DNA of 64,000 nucleotides from Mesorhizobium sp. (GCA_004017535.1 SAJS01000001.1:1-64000), one strand, 5' to 3'. Positions 26,899 to 35,479 are shown, counted from the first letter of the stretch. Translations and numbers: made by a program. The notes: a model not told the origin generated them from the letters alone.

Positions 26899-27140
26899 AG
26901 GAAAGCGCGAGCGGCGTGCGCGATCGCACGGCCGGAAGCCAACCCGGAAAAAGTATTCGATATTTATATTAGAGGGTTCGAATAGACGAATATTTCGGAA
27001 CGGGGCGGAAGTCCTTGTCCAAGGCTGAACCGTTGCCGGCGGCGCAAGCAACTCTTGGACGAAGGAAATCGATTTTCCGATACTTTTCCTAAACGCTTTG
27101 GTGCCAGTCTGATGAGAAATACCGACATCAGAACAGGGAC

Positions 27141-28493
27141 ATGATGCAAACGACGTTTGGCACCGGTCAGCCAGGCAGGGAAAACACGGATCTGGCCTTC
27201 ACGGATTCGTTGACCGGGCTCGGCAACCATCGTCGCTTCTTCGACAAGGTCGATCGCCTGATCAGCGACCGCGCTGACGACCCCGCGCCCTTCACCGTCG
27301 GCATCCTCGACCTCGACGGCTTCAAGCCGATCAACGACCTGTTCGGCCACAAGGCCGGCGACGACATCCTGATCCAGGTGGCGATGCGGCTGCGCGCCTC
27401 GATGGATGGTTACTCCACCGTCTGCCGCATTGGCGCCGACGAGTTCGCCTATCTCTACCCGATGGTGTTCTCAGAGGAGCAGGCGGCCGAAAAGTCGCGC
27501 ATGCTGATTGAGATATTGTCGGCGCCCTATGATGTCGGCGAGCGGACCGCCAGGCTTTCCGCCTCGGTCGGCTGCTCGCTCTTCTATTCCGGCGACGAGA
27601 CGACCGAGATCCTTGTCAACAAGGCCGAGACGGCGCTTTACCACGCCAAGCGCTCGGGCCGCGGCCGCGTCGTCGTCTACACCCGCGAGATGGAGGAGGC
27701 GGCCAAGCGCGTCACCCGCATCGAGCAGGCGCTGCGCCGCGCCGTCTCCGCCGGCGAGGTCGAGCCGCATTTCCAGCCGATCGTCGATTTGAACAGCCGC
27801 CGCACCATCGGCTTCGAGACGCTGGCGCGCTGGACCGACCGCGACCTCGGTGTCGTGCCGCCATCCGTCTTCATCCCGATCGCCGAGGAACGCGGCATCA
27901 TCGGCCCGCTGTCGCAGCTGGTGCTGCGCAAGGCCACGGAAGCGGCGCGCAGCTGGCCGAAGGATCTGTTCCTGTCCTTCAACCTGTCGCCCTCGCAGCT
28001 CGTCGACCAGAATACTGGCCTGCATATCCTCGCCATCCTCGAGCGCACCGGCTTCGACCCGCGCCGCCTGGAGATCGAGATCACCGAGACCGGCCTGATG
28101 AACGATCCGGCCTCGGCCGAGAAGATCGTGGAGGATTTGCGCCGCGTCGGCATCCGCGTCTCGCTCGACGATTTCGGCACCGGCCAGTCCTCGCTCGGCC
28201 GCCTGCGCGAATTCCATTTCGACAAGCTCAAGATCGACCGTGCCTTCGTCTCCTCCATCCTCGACGACCGGCCCTCGGAACACATCATCCGCGCGATCCT
28301 GGCCATGTGCGAGGGGCTCGGCATGGATGTCGTGGCCGAAGGCATCGAGGACGAGGCGCAGGCCGACCGCCTCGTCCAGTTCGGCTGCGCCGGCGGTCAG
28401 GGCTACCTGTTCGGCAAGCCGGCCGATGCCGACGCCACCCTCGGCTATCTGCGCGATTCCTATCGAGGCGCGCTGCGTGCCAAGGCGATCTGA
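27141..28493 (+). CDS. Cyclic-di-GMP protein with GGDEF and EAL domains
   Basis: A 450-residue cytoplasmic protein. Residues about 15-175 form a GGDEF domain with LTGLGNHRRFFDKV and the active-site motif altered to GADEF (CRIGADEFAYLY). Residues about 190-440 form an EAL domain with the motif ETLARW. The catalytic set of the EAL domain appears complete: N in NLSPSQL, E in EITETGL, DD in SLDDFGTGQSS, K in LKIDRAF, E in VAEGIED and Q in GQGYLFGKP. It is therefore more likely a phosphodiesterase than a cyclase. There is no membrane or sensor domain. Two ATGs in tandem (27141, 27144) follow a CAGGG site. The stretch 26899-27140 upstream is AT-rich and holds only its promoter. Confidence 0.9.
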   Translation: MMQTTFGTGQPGRENTDLAFTDSLTGLGNHRRFFDKVDRLISDRADDPAPFTVGILDLDGFKPINDLFGHKAGDDILIQVAMRLRASMDGYSTVCRIGADEFAYLYPMVFSEEQAAEKSRMLIEILSAPYDVGERTARLSASVGCSLFYSGDETTEILVNKAETALYHAKRSGRGRVVVYTREMEEAAKRVTRIEQALRRAVSAGEVEPHFQPIVDLNSRRTIGFETLARWTDRDLGVVPPSVFIPIAEERGIIGPLSQLVLRKATEAARSWPKDLFLSFNLSPSQLVDQNTGLHILAILERTGFDPRRLEIEITETGLMNDPASAEKIVEDLRRVGIRVSLDDFGTGQSSLGRLREFHFDKLKIDRAFVSSILDDRPSEHIIRAILAMCEGLGMDVVAEGIEDEAQADRLVQFGCAGGQGYLFGKPADADATLGYLRDSYRGALRAKAI

Positions 28494-28633
28494 CCGAGTT
28501 CGAATGACCTGACCTGCGCCGCCCTGCGGAGCGGCGATCATTTGTCAGACATTAAGCCGCAAATCCGACGTTTCTCCCTTGCTCCTGCGCTTTGTCTGGC
28601 TAGGATGCGCGCCGGCCAAAGGGAGAAGAAATC

Positions 28634-29401
28634 ATGATGCCATCGGCACGTTTCGCCGACCTCGACGGCGCCTCGGTGCTGATTACCGGCGGTGGCTCCG
28701 GCATCGGCGCGGCGCTGACCGAAGGTTTTTTGCGGCAGGGCGCCAAGGTTGCGTTCATCGACATCGCCGACAAGCCAAGCATTGCCCTTGCCGACCGGCT
28801 GGAAAAGGAGCTTGGCCGCCGCCCGCTCTATCTCAAGGCCGACCTGCGCGACATCGCGGCGCTGCGCGCCGCCGCGGCAAAAGCGGCCGAAGCGCATGGC
28901 GATGTCACCGTTTTGGTCAACAACGCCGCGCTCGACGACCGCCACGCCGTGGAAGACGTCACGGTCGAGTTCTGGGACAACAATCTCGCCATCAACCTGC
29001 GGCCGCATTTCTTCACCGCCCAGGCCGTGGCGCCCGGCATGAAACGCGCCGGCGGCGGCTCGATCATCAACTTCACCTCCACCTCCTATCTGATCAACCA
29101 TCCCGATATGCCGGCCTATACCGCGGCCAAGGCAGGCATACTCGGCCTGACGAAAGGCCTCGCCGGCAAGCTTGGGCAAGACCGCATCCGCGTCAACGCG
29201 GTGGCGCCGGGCTGGGTCATCACCGAGCGCCAGCGCGAGCTCTGGGTCACCGACGCGGGCCTCGCCGCCCATGTCGCCAAGCAATGCATCAAGGACGTCA
29301 TGCAGCCCGACGACATGGTGGGCACGGTGCTGTTCCTGGCGTCCGACGCCTCGCGCATGCTGACCGCCCAGATGCTGATCGTCGACGGAGGCTTCCTGTG
29401 A
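28634..29401 (+). CDS. SDR-family sugar dehydrogenase (probable galactose 1-dehydrogenase)
   Basis: A 255-residue classical short-chain dehydrogenase. TGGGSGIG is the NAD(P) site, VNNAALDD is the NNAG equivalent, and the catalytic Ser-Tyr-Lys is in SIINFTSTSYLINHPDMPAY followed by TAAKAG. The C-terminus ends GGFL. It shares GTGA with the next gene, dgoK, and begins an operon ending with a lactonase. By position it should oxidise D-galactose (or a similar aldose) to the lactone, the first step of the De Ley-Doudoroff route; the match to rhizobial GalD is inferred from context rather than specific residues. A GGGAGAAG site precedes tandem ATGs at 28634 and 28637. Confidence 0.8.
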   Translation: MMPSARFADLDGASVLITGGGSGIGAALTEGFLRQGAKVAFIDIADKPSIALADRLEKELGRRPLYLKADLRDIAALRAAAAKAAEAHGDVTVLVNNAALDDRHAVEDVTVEFWDNNLAINLRPHFFTAQAVAPGMKRAGGGSIINFTSTSYLINHPDMPAYTAAKAGILGLTKGLAGKLGQDRIRVNAVAPGWVITERQRELWVTDAGLAAHVAKQCIKDVMQPDDMVGTVLFLASDASRMLTAQMLIVDGGFL

Positions 29402-30330
29402 GTTCGGCACCCGCGTTTGCCGCGCTCGACTGGGGCACCACCAGGCTGCGGGCCTGGCTGCTCGACAATACCGGCAACGTGCTTGCCGAGCGGCGCGGCG
29501 ACGACGGGCTGATCACCGCCCGCGAAAAAGGTTTTGCCAAGGTGCTGGAAGGCCACCTTGCCGCCATGGGCGCGCCGGAGGCGCTGCCGGTCATCATCTG
29601 CGGCATGGCCGGCTCCCGGCAGGGCTGGATTGAGGCGCCTTATGTCACCGTGCCGGCGCCGATCGGCGCGATCCTGCGCGGCGCCGCCCGCATAGAGGGC
29701 TCGCGCCGCGACATCCGCATCGTGCCCGGCCTCGCGCAGCGCGTGGCCGACGCGCCGGATGTCATGCGCGGCGAGGAGACCCAGCTCGCCGGCGCCGGTC
29801 TGCCGGCAAAGGGGCGCCAGCTCGTCTGCATGCCGGGCACGCATTCGAAATGGGTCGCGGTCGCGAACGGCGCCGTCGCAGGCTTCGGCACCTGGCCGAC
29901 CGGCGAACTGTTTTCCGTCTTGGCCACGCACTCGATCCTGAAACATTCGCTTGGCGAGCACCCCGCTCCGGTCGCGGCAGGCAGTCCGTTTTTCCGGCAA
30001 TGGTGCGAGCGGGCCCTTGGCGAGGGCGGCGACGTGACCTCGAAACTGTTCGCCATCCGCGCCGCCGGGCTTCTGCAGGATCTGCAGCCCGCCGACGCGG
30101 CGGCCTGCCTGTCCGGGCTTTTGATCGGCGGCGAGATCGCCTCGGCGAGGCGCCGCTATGGCGCCAGCGAAGAGCCGGTGGTGCTGGTCGCCTCGGGCGC
30201 GCTGGCCACGCTTTATGGCACGGCGCTCGGCTTTGCCGGCCTTGCCTTCCGCAGCGTCGACGCCGATGAAGCGGTGCGCGCCGGCCTCTTGGAGGCCGCG
30301 CGCGAGAACGGCATGATTGGAGGCGCTTGA
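29398..30330 (+). CDS. dgoK: 2-dehydro-3-deoxygalactonokinase
   Basis: A 310-residue sugar kinase phosphorylating 2-keto-3-deoxygalactonate with ATP. The N-terminal ALDWGTTRLRAWLLD is the phosphate-1 motif of the family. MAGSRQGWIEAPYVTVPAP, MRGEETQLAG, MPGTHSKWVAVANG, GTWPTGELFSVLATHSILKH and LLIGGEIASARRRY are further DgoK blocks. The start is GTG at 29398, overlapping the SDR stop as GTGA; the long frame upstream is a shadow. The stop and the dgoA ATG share TGATG. The product feeds directly to DgoA. Confidence 0.93.
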   Translation: MSSAPAFAALDWGTTRLRAWLLDNTGNVLAERRGDDGLITAREKGFAKVLEGHLAAMGAPEALPVIICGMAGSRQGWIEAPYVTVPAPIGAILRGAARIEGSRRDIRIVPGLAQRVADAPDVMRGEETQLAGAGLPAKGRQLVCMPGTHSKWVAVANGAVAGFGTWPTGELFSVLATHSILKHSLGEHPAPVAAGSPFFRQWCERALGEGGDVTSKLFAIRAAGLLQDLQPADAAACLSGLLIGGEIASARRRYGASEEPVVLVASGALATLYGTALGFAGLAFRSVDADEAVRAGLLEAARENGMIGGA

Positions 30331-30965
30331 TGAGCCAGACCGCACCCTTCCCGAAACTCAGGCGCGGCCTTGTCGCCATCCTGCGGGGCCTGAAGCCGTC
30401 CGAGGCGGTGGCGATCGGCAAGGCGATCCACGACGCCGGCATCGAGGCCATCGAAGTGCCGCTCAATTCGCCGGAGCCGTTCGTCTCCATCGCCGATCTG
30501 GTCAAGGCGCTGCCGCAAAGCGCGCTGGTCGGCGCCGGCACTGTGCTGACCGCCGCCGATGTCGACGCCTTGCACAGGGCCGGCGGGCGCCTGCTGGTCA
30601 GCCCCAACATCGATGCCGAGGTCATGGGCCGCGCCATGCATCATGGCATGGTGACGATGCCCGGCGTGTTCACGCCTACGGAAGCTTTCCAGGCGATCCG
30701 GCTCGGCGCTTCGGCGCTGAAATTCTTCCCGGCGAGCGTGCTTGGAGCGAGCGGCATCGCGGCGATCCGCGCTGTGCTGCCGGCAACGACGCTGATCGGC
30801 GCCGTGGGCGGCGTCTCGGACAAGGACTTTGCCGGCTACAAGGCGGTCGGCGTCAGCGTCTTCGGTCTGGGGTCGAGTCTCTATAAGCCAGGCGCGACGG
30901 TCGAGGATGTGGCGCGGCGCGCCAGGGCCGCGGTCGCCGCCTGGGACGAAGCTTTCGGAGGATGA
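30330..30965 (+). CDS. dgoA: 2-dehydro-3-deoxy-6-phosphogalactonate aldolase
   Basis: A 211-residue class I aldolase splitting KDPGal into pyruvate and glyceraldehyde 3-phosphate. Conserved parts are GLVAILRGLKPSEAVAIGKA, IEAIEVPLNSPEPFVSI, VGAGTVLTAADVDALHRAGG and RLLVSPNIDAEVM. The Schiff-base lysine sits in LGASALKFFPASVLG, and IGAVGGVSDKDFAGYKAVGV is also present. It overlaps dgoK by one base (TGATG) and the lactonase gene by four (ATGA). This confirms a tight operon for oxidative galactose breakdown. Confidence 0.94.
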   Translation: MSQTAPFPKLRRGLVAILRGLKPSEAVAIGKAIHDAGIEAIEVPLNSPEPFVSIADLVKALPQSALVGAGTVLTAADVDALHRAGGRLLVSPNIDAEVMGRAMHHGMVTMPGVFTPTEAFQAIRLGASALKFFPASVLGASGIAAIRAVLPATTLIGAVGGVSDKDFAGYKAVGVSVFGLGSSLYKPGATVEDVARRARAAVAAWDEAFGG

Positions 30966-31840
30966 CGATGGATGGCGTTTCGGTTTTTTCCGACCACATC
31001 TGCGAGCTCGGCGAAGGGCCGAGCTACGATCCCGCCACCGACACGCTGTTCTGGTTCGACATCGTCAACGGCAAGCTGCTGGAGAAGCCGCTCGGCGGCG
31101 CGTTGAAGGTGCATGACCTCGGCGTCATGGCCAGCGCCATCGCCGTCATCGACGCCGACCGCCAGCTCATCGCCACCGAGATCGGCCTGCAGGTCCGGGA
31201 CGTGAAAACCGGCAGGCTGACGCTGCACACGCCGATCGAAGCCGATAATCCGCTGACACGCTCCAACGATTCCCGCGTCCATCCCTGCGGCGCGCTGTGG
31301 ACAGGCACGATGGGGAAGGGCGAGGAGAAGGGCGCGGGCTCGATCTACTGGTTCTTCAAGGGCGAATTGCGCCGGCTGTTTTCCGGCATCACTGTCTCGA
31401 ACTCGATCTGTTTTTCCGAGGACGGCACGATTGCCTACTACACCGACACCGCGACCGGGCTGCTGATGCGCGTCGCCTGTGATCCGGCGACCGGCCTGCC
31501 GGCCGGCGAAGTGAAAGTGTTCGTCGATCATCGCTCCTCGAAAGGCTATATCGACGGCTCGGTCGTTGACCGCGACGGCGTGCTGTGGAACGCCGTCTGG
31601 GGCGGCAGCGCGGTGAAGGCCTATGCGCCGGACGGCACGCTGCTGCGCGAGATCGCCATGCCGGTTACGCAGGCTTCCTGTCCGGCTTTCGTCGGCGCCA
31701 AGGGCGACCGCCTGGCGGTGACCTCGGCCTGGAGCGGCAAGGACGAAAAACAGCGCGCGCTGGATCCGCAAGCCGGCATGACCTTCCTGCTCGATATCCC
31801 GGTCAACGGCCGCTTCGAGCCGCGCGTGCTGATCGCATAA
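30962..31840 (+). CDS. SMP-30/gluconolactonase-family sugar lactonase
   Basis: A 292-residue six-bladed propeller enzyme. The metal ligands of the family are visible: Glu in CELGEGPSYDP, Asn in RSNDSRVHPCGALWTGTM, Asn in GITVSNSICFSEDG and Asp in KGYIDGSVVDRDGVLW. No signal peptide, so it acts in the cytoplasm. In this operon it should hydrolyse galactonolactone to galactonate after the SDR step. It starts within the end of dgoA (ATGA at 30962-30965); an in-frame ATG at 30968 is also possible. The galactonate dehydratase needed between lactonase and DgoK is not encoded in this operon or elsewhere in the window. Confidence 0.88.
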   Translation: MTMDGVSVFSDHICELGEGPSYDPATDTLFWFDIVNGKLLEKPLGGALKVHDLGVMASAIAVIDADRQLIATEIGLQVRDVKTGRLTLHTPIEADNPLTRSNDSRVHPCGALWTGTMGKGEEKGAGSIYWFFKGELRRLFSGITVSNSICFSEDGTIAYYTDTATGLLMRVACDPATGLPAGEVKVFVDHRSSKGYIDGSVVDRDGVLWNAVWGGSAVKAYAPDGTLLREIAMPVTQASCPAFVGAKGDRLAVTSAWSGKDEKQRALDPQAGMTFLLDIPVNGRFEPRVLIA

Positions 31841-31944
31841 GGCGGGTGAACACTATCAGGCAATCGCCTTAGTCCGGTCGGTTTCCCGCAAGCCGGCCGT
31901 TGCGGCCATGCGATGGTAGCGCCTGATTTCGCCCGGAGCATTCG

Positions 31945-32997
31945 ATGCCGCAGCCGACCCTCATCCTCGTCTACGAGCCGGAAAAGGCCTGTCTCGCCCG
32001 CCTGTCCGCCGACGGATACCCGGCGGATCGTGCCTTGGAAATTTCGTCCTATCTGGCGCAGTCGACCGACCTTGCGCCCGAATTCGACCTGCTCGCCGCC
32101 GCCTGCGAGAAGCGCGGTCTCGATTTCAAGCCTGTCGAGCTCGACGACGCGGCGCCCGTTATGGCGATGGCCGATCCCGCAACAACGCTGGTCTGGACGC
32201 TGACCGACGGCATTGCCTATTTCCGTGGCGGCGCTTCGCCGGCGCTGGCGCGGCTGAACGGGTTGCGCACCATCGGCGCCGACGATTCGCTGTTCGCGCT
32301 CTGCCAGGACAAGTTCCGTTGCGGCGCCGTGCTTGGCGCGCTAGGTCTTCCGGTGCCGCAAGCTGGCCTGGCGCGAAACGGCGCATGGCTGATCGAGCCG
32401 CCGGCCTCGCCCAAGGGCTGGTTCGTCAAGCCGAACCGGCTCGGCGCCAAGATCGGCATCTGGCCGGATTCGCGCGTCGCCGATCTCGGCCATGCGCTGG
32501 AGCTCAGCCGGCGCGTCTTTTCCCATTATCGCGACGACGTCGTCGTCCAGCCCTATGTCGCAGGCCGCAATGTGCGCGCGAGCTTCCTTGGGATGAAGCT
32601 CGAAACCGGCATCGAGGCGCTTGGCATCTTCTTCGCCGATTCCGGCGGCGATTTTCAGACCATGGCCGACTCGATGGCGCTCTATGGCGACACCGGCCAG
32701 GCCGCGAAGGATGCGGGCACCTATGTCGAGCCGGAGCTGGAGGCTGTCGGCGCCAGCCAGCCGGAGGCGGATCGAAAAATCCGCGCCATCGCCCGAAAAC
32801 TGATAAGCGGTCTCGGCCTGAAAGATGTCTTTTCCGTCGACTTCAGGGTAGAGGCCGACGGCGCCGTCCATCTCATCGAGTTCGAAGTCTGCCCCGGCCT
32901 GCCCTGCTTCGATTTCCGCGACTATTGTCGCAGGGAGTGGGGCATGAACCTTGCCGACGCGATGGCGCAGACAGCGGCCAATAGGCTCTTTCGCTAA
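31945..32997 (+). CDS. ATP-grasp ligase, D-Ala-D-Ala-ligase-like
   Basis: A 350-residue cytoplasmic protein. The central and C-terminal parts have ATP-grasp features: KGWFVKPNRLGAKIGIWPDS (the ATP-binding lysine region with a glycine-rich turn), VVVQPYVAGRNVRASFLG, and LKDVFSVDFRVEADGAVHLI followed by EFEVCPGLPCFDFRDYCR. The last is the metal- and ATP-binding E-(N)-P-PG block of D-alanine-D-alanine ligases. The N-terminal 110 residues are not recognisable. It presumably joins a carboxylate to an amine; the substrate is unknown. Its stop overlaps the stop of the convergent DUF1330 gene. Confidence 0.75.
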   Translation: MPQPTLILVYEPEKACLARLSADGYPADRALEISSYLAQSTDLAPEFDLLAAACEKRGLDFKPVELDDAAPVMAMADPATTLVWTLTDGIAYFRGGASPALARLNGLRTIGADDSLFALCQDKFRCGAVLGALGLPVPQAGLARNGAWLIEPPASPKGWFVKPNRLGAKIGIWPDSRVADLGHALELSRRVFSHYRDDVVVQPYVAGRNVRASFLGMKLETGIEALGIFFADSGGDFQTMADSMALYGDTGQAAKDAGTYVEPELEAVGASQPEADRKIRAIARKLISGLGLKDVFSVDFRVEADGAVHLIEFEVCPGLPCFDFRDYCRREWGMNLADAMAQTAANRLFR

Positions 32998-33281
32998 ACG
33001 CCCTCCACCAGCACGATCTCGCCGTCGGCGACTTTCTGGCGGATGGCGACGGCGCGCTGGTATTCCGGCGAATGGTAGCAATCATGGGCCGACGCCAGTG
33101 AATCGAACTCGATGATGACGTTGCGGGCGCGGCCCGGCCCTTCGGCCTTTTCGTGCTCGCCGCCGCGCGCCAGGAATTTCGCGCCGAAGCGATCGAAGGC
33201 GAGCTTCGCGGCGGCGACATAATCCTTGTATCCCTCGGCGTCGCGCACTTCGACGCGAGCGATCCAATATCCTTTGGGCAT
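32994..33281 (-). CDS. DUF1330 family protein
   Basis: A 95-residue protein of the ferredoxin-like (dimeric alpha-beta barrel) DUF1330 family: MPKGYWIARVEVRDAEGYKD at the start, FLARGGEHEKAEG, and the characteristic IIEFDSLASAHDCYHSPEYQ in the second half. The function of the family is not established. It lies downstream of pyrF, separated by the structured palindromic element copy B, and ends over the stop codon of the ATP-grasp gene on the other strand. Confidence 0.87.
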   Translation of the reverse strand: MPKGYWIARVEVRDAEGYKDYVAAAKLAFDRFGAKFLARGGEHEKAEGPGRARNVIIEFDSLASAHDCYHSPEYQRAVAIRQKVADGEIVLVEGV

Positions 33282-33317
33282 GCGTTTCTCCTGTCTGTTT
33301 TTCGCGAGCGAGGACCC

Positions 33318-33447
33318 GTTCCGAAAGTCGCTCCGGTGAGGCAGCTGGTGGTGTTTTCGAGAACCGGAGCGAAGCGTACTTAAAGTACGTGACCACCGGA
33401 AGCGCAGAAAACGCCGCCGGATGACCGCCGGAGTAGAGTTTCGGAAC
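33318..33447. repeat. Structured palindromic element, copy B
   Basis: Outer stem GTTCCGAAA (33318-33326) with TTTCGGAAC (33439-33447). Second stem CTCCGG (33331-33336) with CCGGAG (33428-33433). Apical stem CGTACTT (33375-33381) with AAGTACG (33383-33389). It sits six bases after the pyrF stop. All three stems differ in sequence from copy A (23439-23582) yet pair fully, while the connecting core is conserved. Confidence 0.8.
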
Positions 33448-33453
33448 CAGTCC

Positions 33454-34137
33454 TCAGGCCGACTGCATCTCGGCGATTATCGCCTCGGCCGCGGCGCGGC
33501 GGTCGGGCGCCTTGACGATCGGCCGGCCGACGACGAGATGGCTGGCGCCGTTGCGGATCGCCTGCGCCGGCGTCACCACGCGTTTCTGGTCGCCATGGTC
33601 GCTGCCTGACGGGCGGATGCCCGGCGTCACCACCGCCAGGTCGGGGCCGACGACGCGGCGCACCGCTTCGGCCTCCTCCGCCGAGCAGACGATGCCGCCC
33701 ATGCCGGCATGCAGCGCCTGTTCCGAGCGCCTGAGCACCAGCGTGTGCGGGTCGTATTCATAGCCGGCGTCGATCATGTCCTGCTCGTCCATCGAGGTCA
33801 GCACCGTCACCCCAAGCAGGCAGAGCTCGCTGCCCTTGGCCGCCTCGACAGCCGCTCTCATGGTTTTGGGATAGGCATGCAGCGTCAACATCGTCACGCC
33901 CATCTTGACGATGTTCTCGACGCCCTTGGCCACCGTGTTGTCGATGTCGAGCAGCTTCATGTCGAGGAACACTTTGGTGCCGCCGCTGGCGAGCTCCCGC
34001 GCGAAGTCCAGCCCGCCGGCAAAGGCAAGCTGGTAGCCGATCTTGTAGAAGGAAACGGCGCCTTCGAGCTCGCGCACCGTCTTCTCGGCCTCGCTCAGCG
34101 TCGGCAGGTCGAGCCCGACGATCAAACGGTCCCGCAT
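33454..34137 (-). CDS. pyrF: Orotidine 5'-phosphate decarboxylase
   Basis: A 227-residue enzyme converting OMP to UMP, the last step of pyrimidine synthesis. [20 protein letters not shown] opens the barrel. The catalytic lysine motif is [18 protein letters not shown] (D-X-K-X2-D), and the phosphate-binding end reads [10 protein letters not shown] and [20 protein letters not shown]. The ATG at 34137 gives the family length; upstream codons to 34395 overlap the flavin reductase gene and are ignored. The two genes are 23 bp apart. Confidence 0.95.
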   Translation of the reverse strand: MRDRLIVGLDLPTLSEAEKTVRELEGAVSFYKIGYQLAFAGGLDFARELASGGTKVFLDMKLLDIDNTVAKGVENIVKMGVTMLTLHAYPKTMRAAVEAAKGSELCLLGVTVLTSMDEQDMIDAGYEYDPHTLVLRRSEQALHAGMGGIVCSAEEAEAVRRVVGPDLAVVTPGIRPSGSDHGDQKRVVTPAQAIRNGASHLVVGRPIVKAPDRRAAAEAIIAEMQSA

Positions 34138-34160
34138 CGTGTCGGCCTCCGCGAAATTGA

Positions 34161-34757
34161 TCACGCCTCGATCCGGGTGGACAGCATGCGCGAGGTTTCC
34201 ATCAGTGTACGGCATAGGCGCTCCATCGATTGGTGTAGTCCGGCGTCCCTGAATTGTCCGTCCTCGGCGAAGGCTTCGTCGGCCTCGGAGACCGAGCATT
34301 CCGGTGTGATCACCTCCATCTGGCAGCGCACCAGCACCGCGCGCAGATGGTTGATGCAGCGTATGCCGGCGAACTTGCCCTCCGACGACGAGCACAGCCC
34401 AACCGGCTTGCCGGCCAAAGGCCTGGACGTACGCCCGCCATCGCGCCGTATACGACTCACCCAGTCGATCGCGTTCTTGAGCAATGGCGGGATCGAGCCG
34501 TTATATTCGGGCGTCGCGATCAAAAGCCCATCATGCGCAGCGATCTGACGCCCGAGCCGGAGCGCGTTCTCGGGGATGCCTTTTTCCTTTTCGAGGTCCT
34601 CGTCCATGATCGGCAGCGGATAGTCGCCGAGCGAGATGCGCGTCACCTCCGCGCCCTGCATGGCCAGTTCCTTCTGCGCCACATCGGCCGTCCGGCCGCT
34701 ATAGGCGCCGGTCCGGACCGAGCCGGCGAAGACGAGGATTCGTGGGATCACTGCCAT
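34161..34757 (-). CDS. NADPH-dependent FMN reductase family protein
   Basis: A 198-residue flavodoxin-like protein. [19 protein letters not shown] holds the FMN phosphate loop (G-S-R---S variant), and [20 protein letters not shown] followed by DWVSR is the hallmark of the ArsH/chromate-reductase/azoreductase group. It reduces FMN or quinones with NAD(P)H in the cytoplasm; the physiological substrate is unknown. It probably forms an operon with pyrF. A 21-bp perfect inverted repeat lies upstream. Confidence 0.87.
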   Translation of the reverse strand: MAVIPRILVFAGSVRTGAYSGRTADVAQKELAMQGAEVTRISLGDYPLPIMDEDLEKEKGIPENALRLGRQIAAHDGLLIATPEYNGSIPPLLKNAIDWVSRIRRDGGRTSRPLAGKPVGLCSSSEGKFAGIRCINHLRAVLVRCQMEVITPECSVSEADEAFAEDGQFRDAGLHQSMERLCRTLMETSRMLSTRIEA

Positions 34758-34770
34758 TGGCCTGCTTCGC

Positions 34771-34870
34771 TAAGGGAGTAGGGGAGTAAGGGAATAGGGC
34801 AGCAGGGAAAGTGCGGAAGCTGAACGTTCATTCCCCTACTCCCCTACTGCCTTACTCCCCTACTCCCTTA
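34771..34870. repeat. Perfect 21-bp inverted repeat of AGGGAGT units
   Basis: The 21 bases at 34771-34791 (TAAGGGAGTAGGGGAGTAAG plus G) are exactly inverted at 34850-34870, with a 58-nt spacer that carries more CCCCTACTCCCCTACTG units at 34832-34850. It fills the gap between pmtA and the FMN reductase gene on the minus strand. A very stable hairpin would form in either transcript. Confidence 0.85.
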
Positions 34871-34873
34871 TCC

Positions 34874-35479
34874 CTAATGCGCCGCGCGCCGATAGATCCA
34901 CAGCTGCGTCGGCGGGATGTTGCGGAAGATGAAATCGAAATGCTCGACCGTGTAGTCGCCGCGCCCGGCCGGGATCGGCGACAGCGGGCCGTAAGTCAGC
35001 TGCACGATCGGCCGTCCGGCGGGAATGCGGTCGAGCAGGCTTTCGATATAGGCGATGCGCTGGGCGACCGCGAAATTGAGCAGCGGCACGCCGGAGACCA
35101 CCGAATCGAACACCATGTCGCGCTTGTCGCCGAGCGTGGCGTTGAGATTGAAGGCGTCTCCCTCGATCACGTTGACGCCGGGATAGAGCCCGCGCAGATG
35201 GCGCACGAAGTCGGTCGAATATTCGACTGCGTAGAGATTTTCCGGCTTCACGCCCTGGGCGAGGATGGCGCGGGTGATGACGCCGGTGCCGGGCCCCACT
35301 TCAAGCACGGGCAGGCCAGATCTCGGATTGACGATCGAGGCCATCTTGCGGGCGGTGATGGAACTGGTCGGAACGATCGAGCCGACTGTTTTCGGCTTAT
35401 CGATCCAGCCTTTGAAGAACTTCAGCTCGTCGTCGAATTTTTCCGCCAGCGCTTTGCGCAATCCGGGACCACGTGCCAT
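34874..35479 (-). CDS. pmtA: Phosphatidylethanolamine N-methyltransferase, rhizobial type
   Basis: A 201-residue SAM-dependent enzyme methylating phosphatidylethanolamine towards phosphatidylcholine at the inner membrane face. It begins MARGPGLRKALAEKFDDELK, and the typical blocks are FFKGWIDKPKTVGSIVPTSS, the SAM site LPVLEVGPGTGVITRAILAQ, ENLYAVEYSTDFVRHL and the C-terminal PTQLWIYRR. Size and sequence match Sinorhizobium-type PmtA rather than the larger eukaryote-like enzyme. The ATG at 35479 is used; an upstream ATG (35494) is possible. Confidence 0.92.
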   Translation of the reverse strand: MARGPGLRKALAEKFDDELKFFKGWIDKPKTVGSIVPTSSITARKMASIVNPRSGLPVLEVGPGTGVITRAILAQGVKPENLYAVEYSTDFVRHLRGLYPGVNVIEGDAFNLNATLGDKRDMVFDSVVSGVPLLNFAVAQRIAYIESLLDRIPAGRPIVQLTYGPLSPIPAGRGDYTVEHFDFIFRNIPPTQLWIYRRAAH

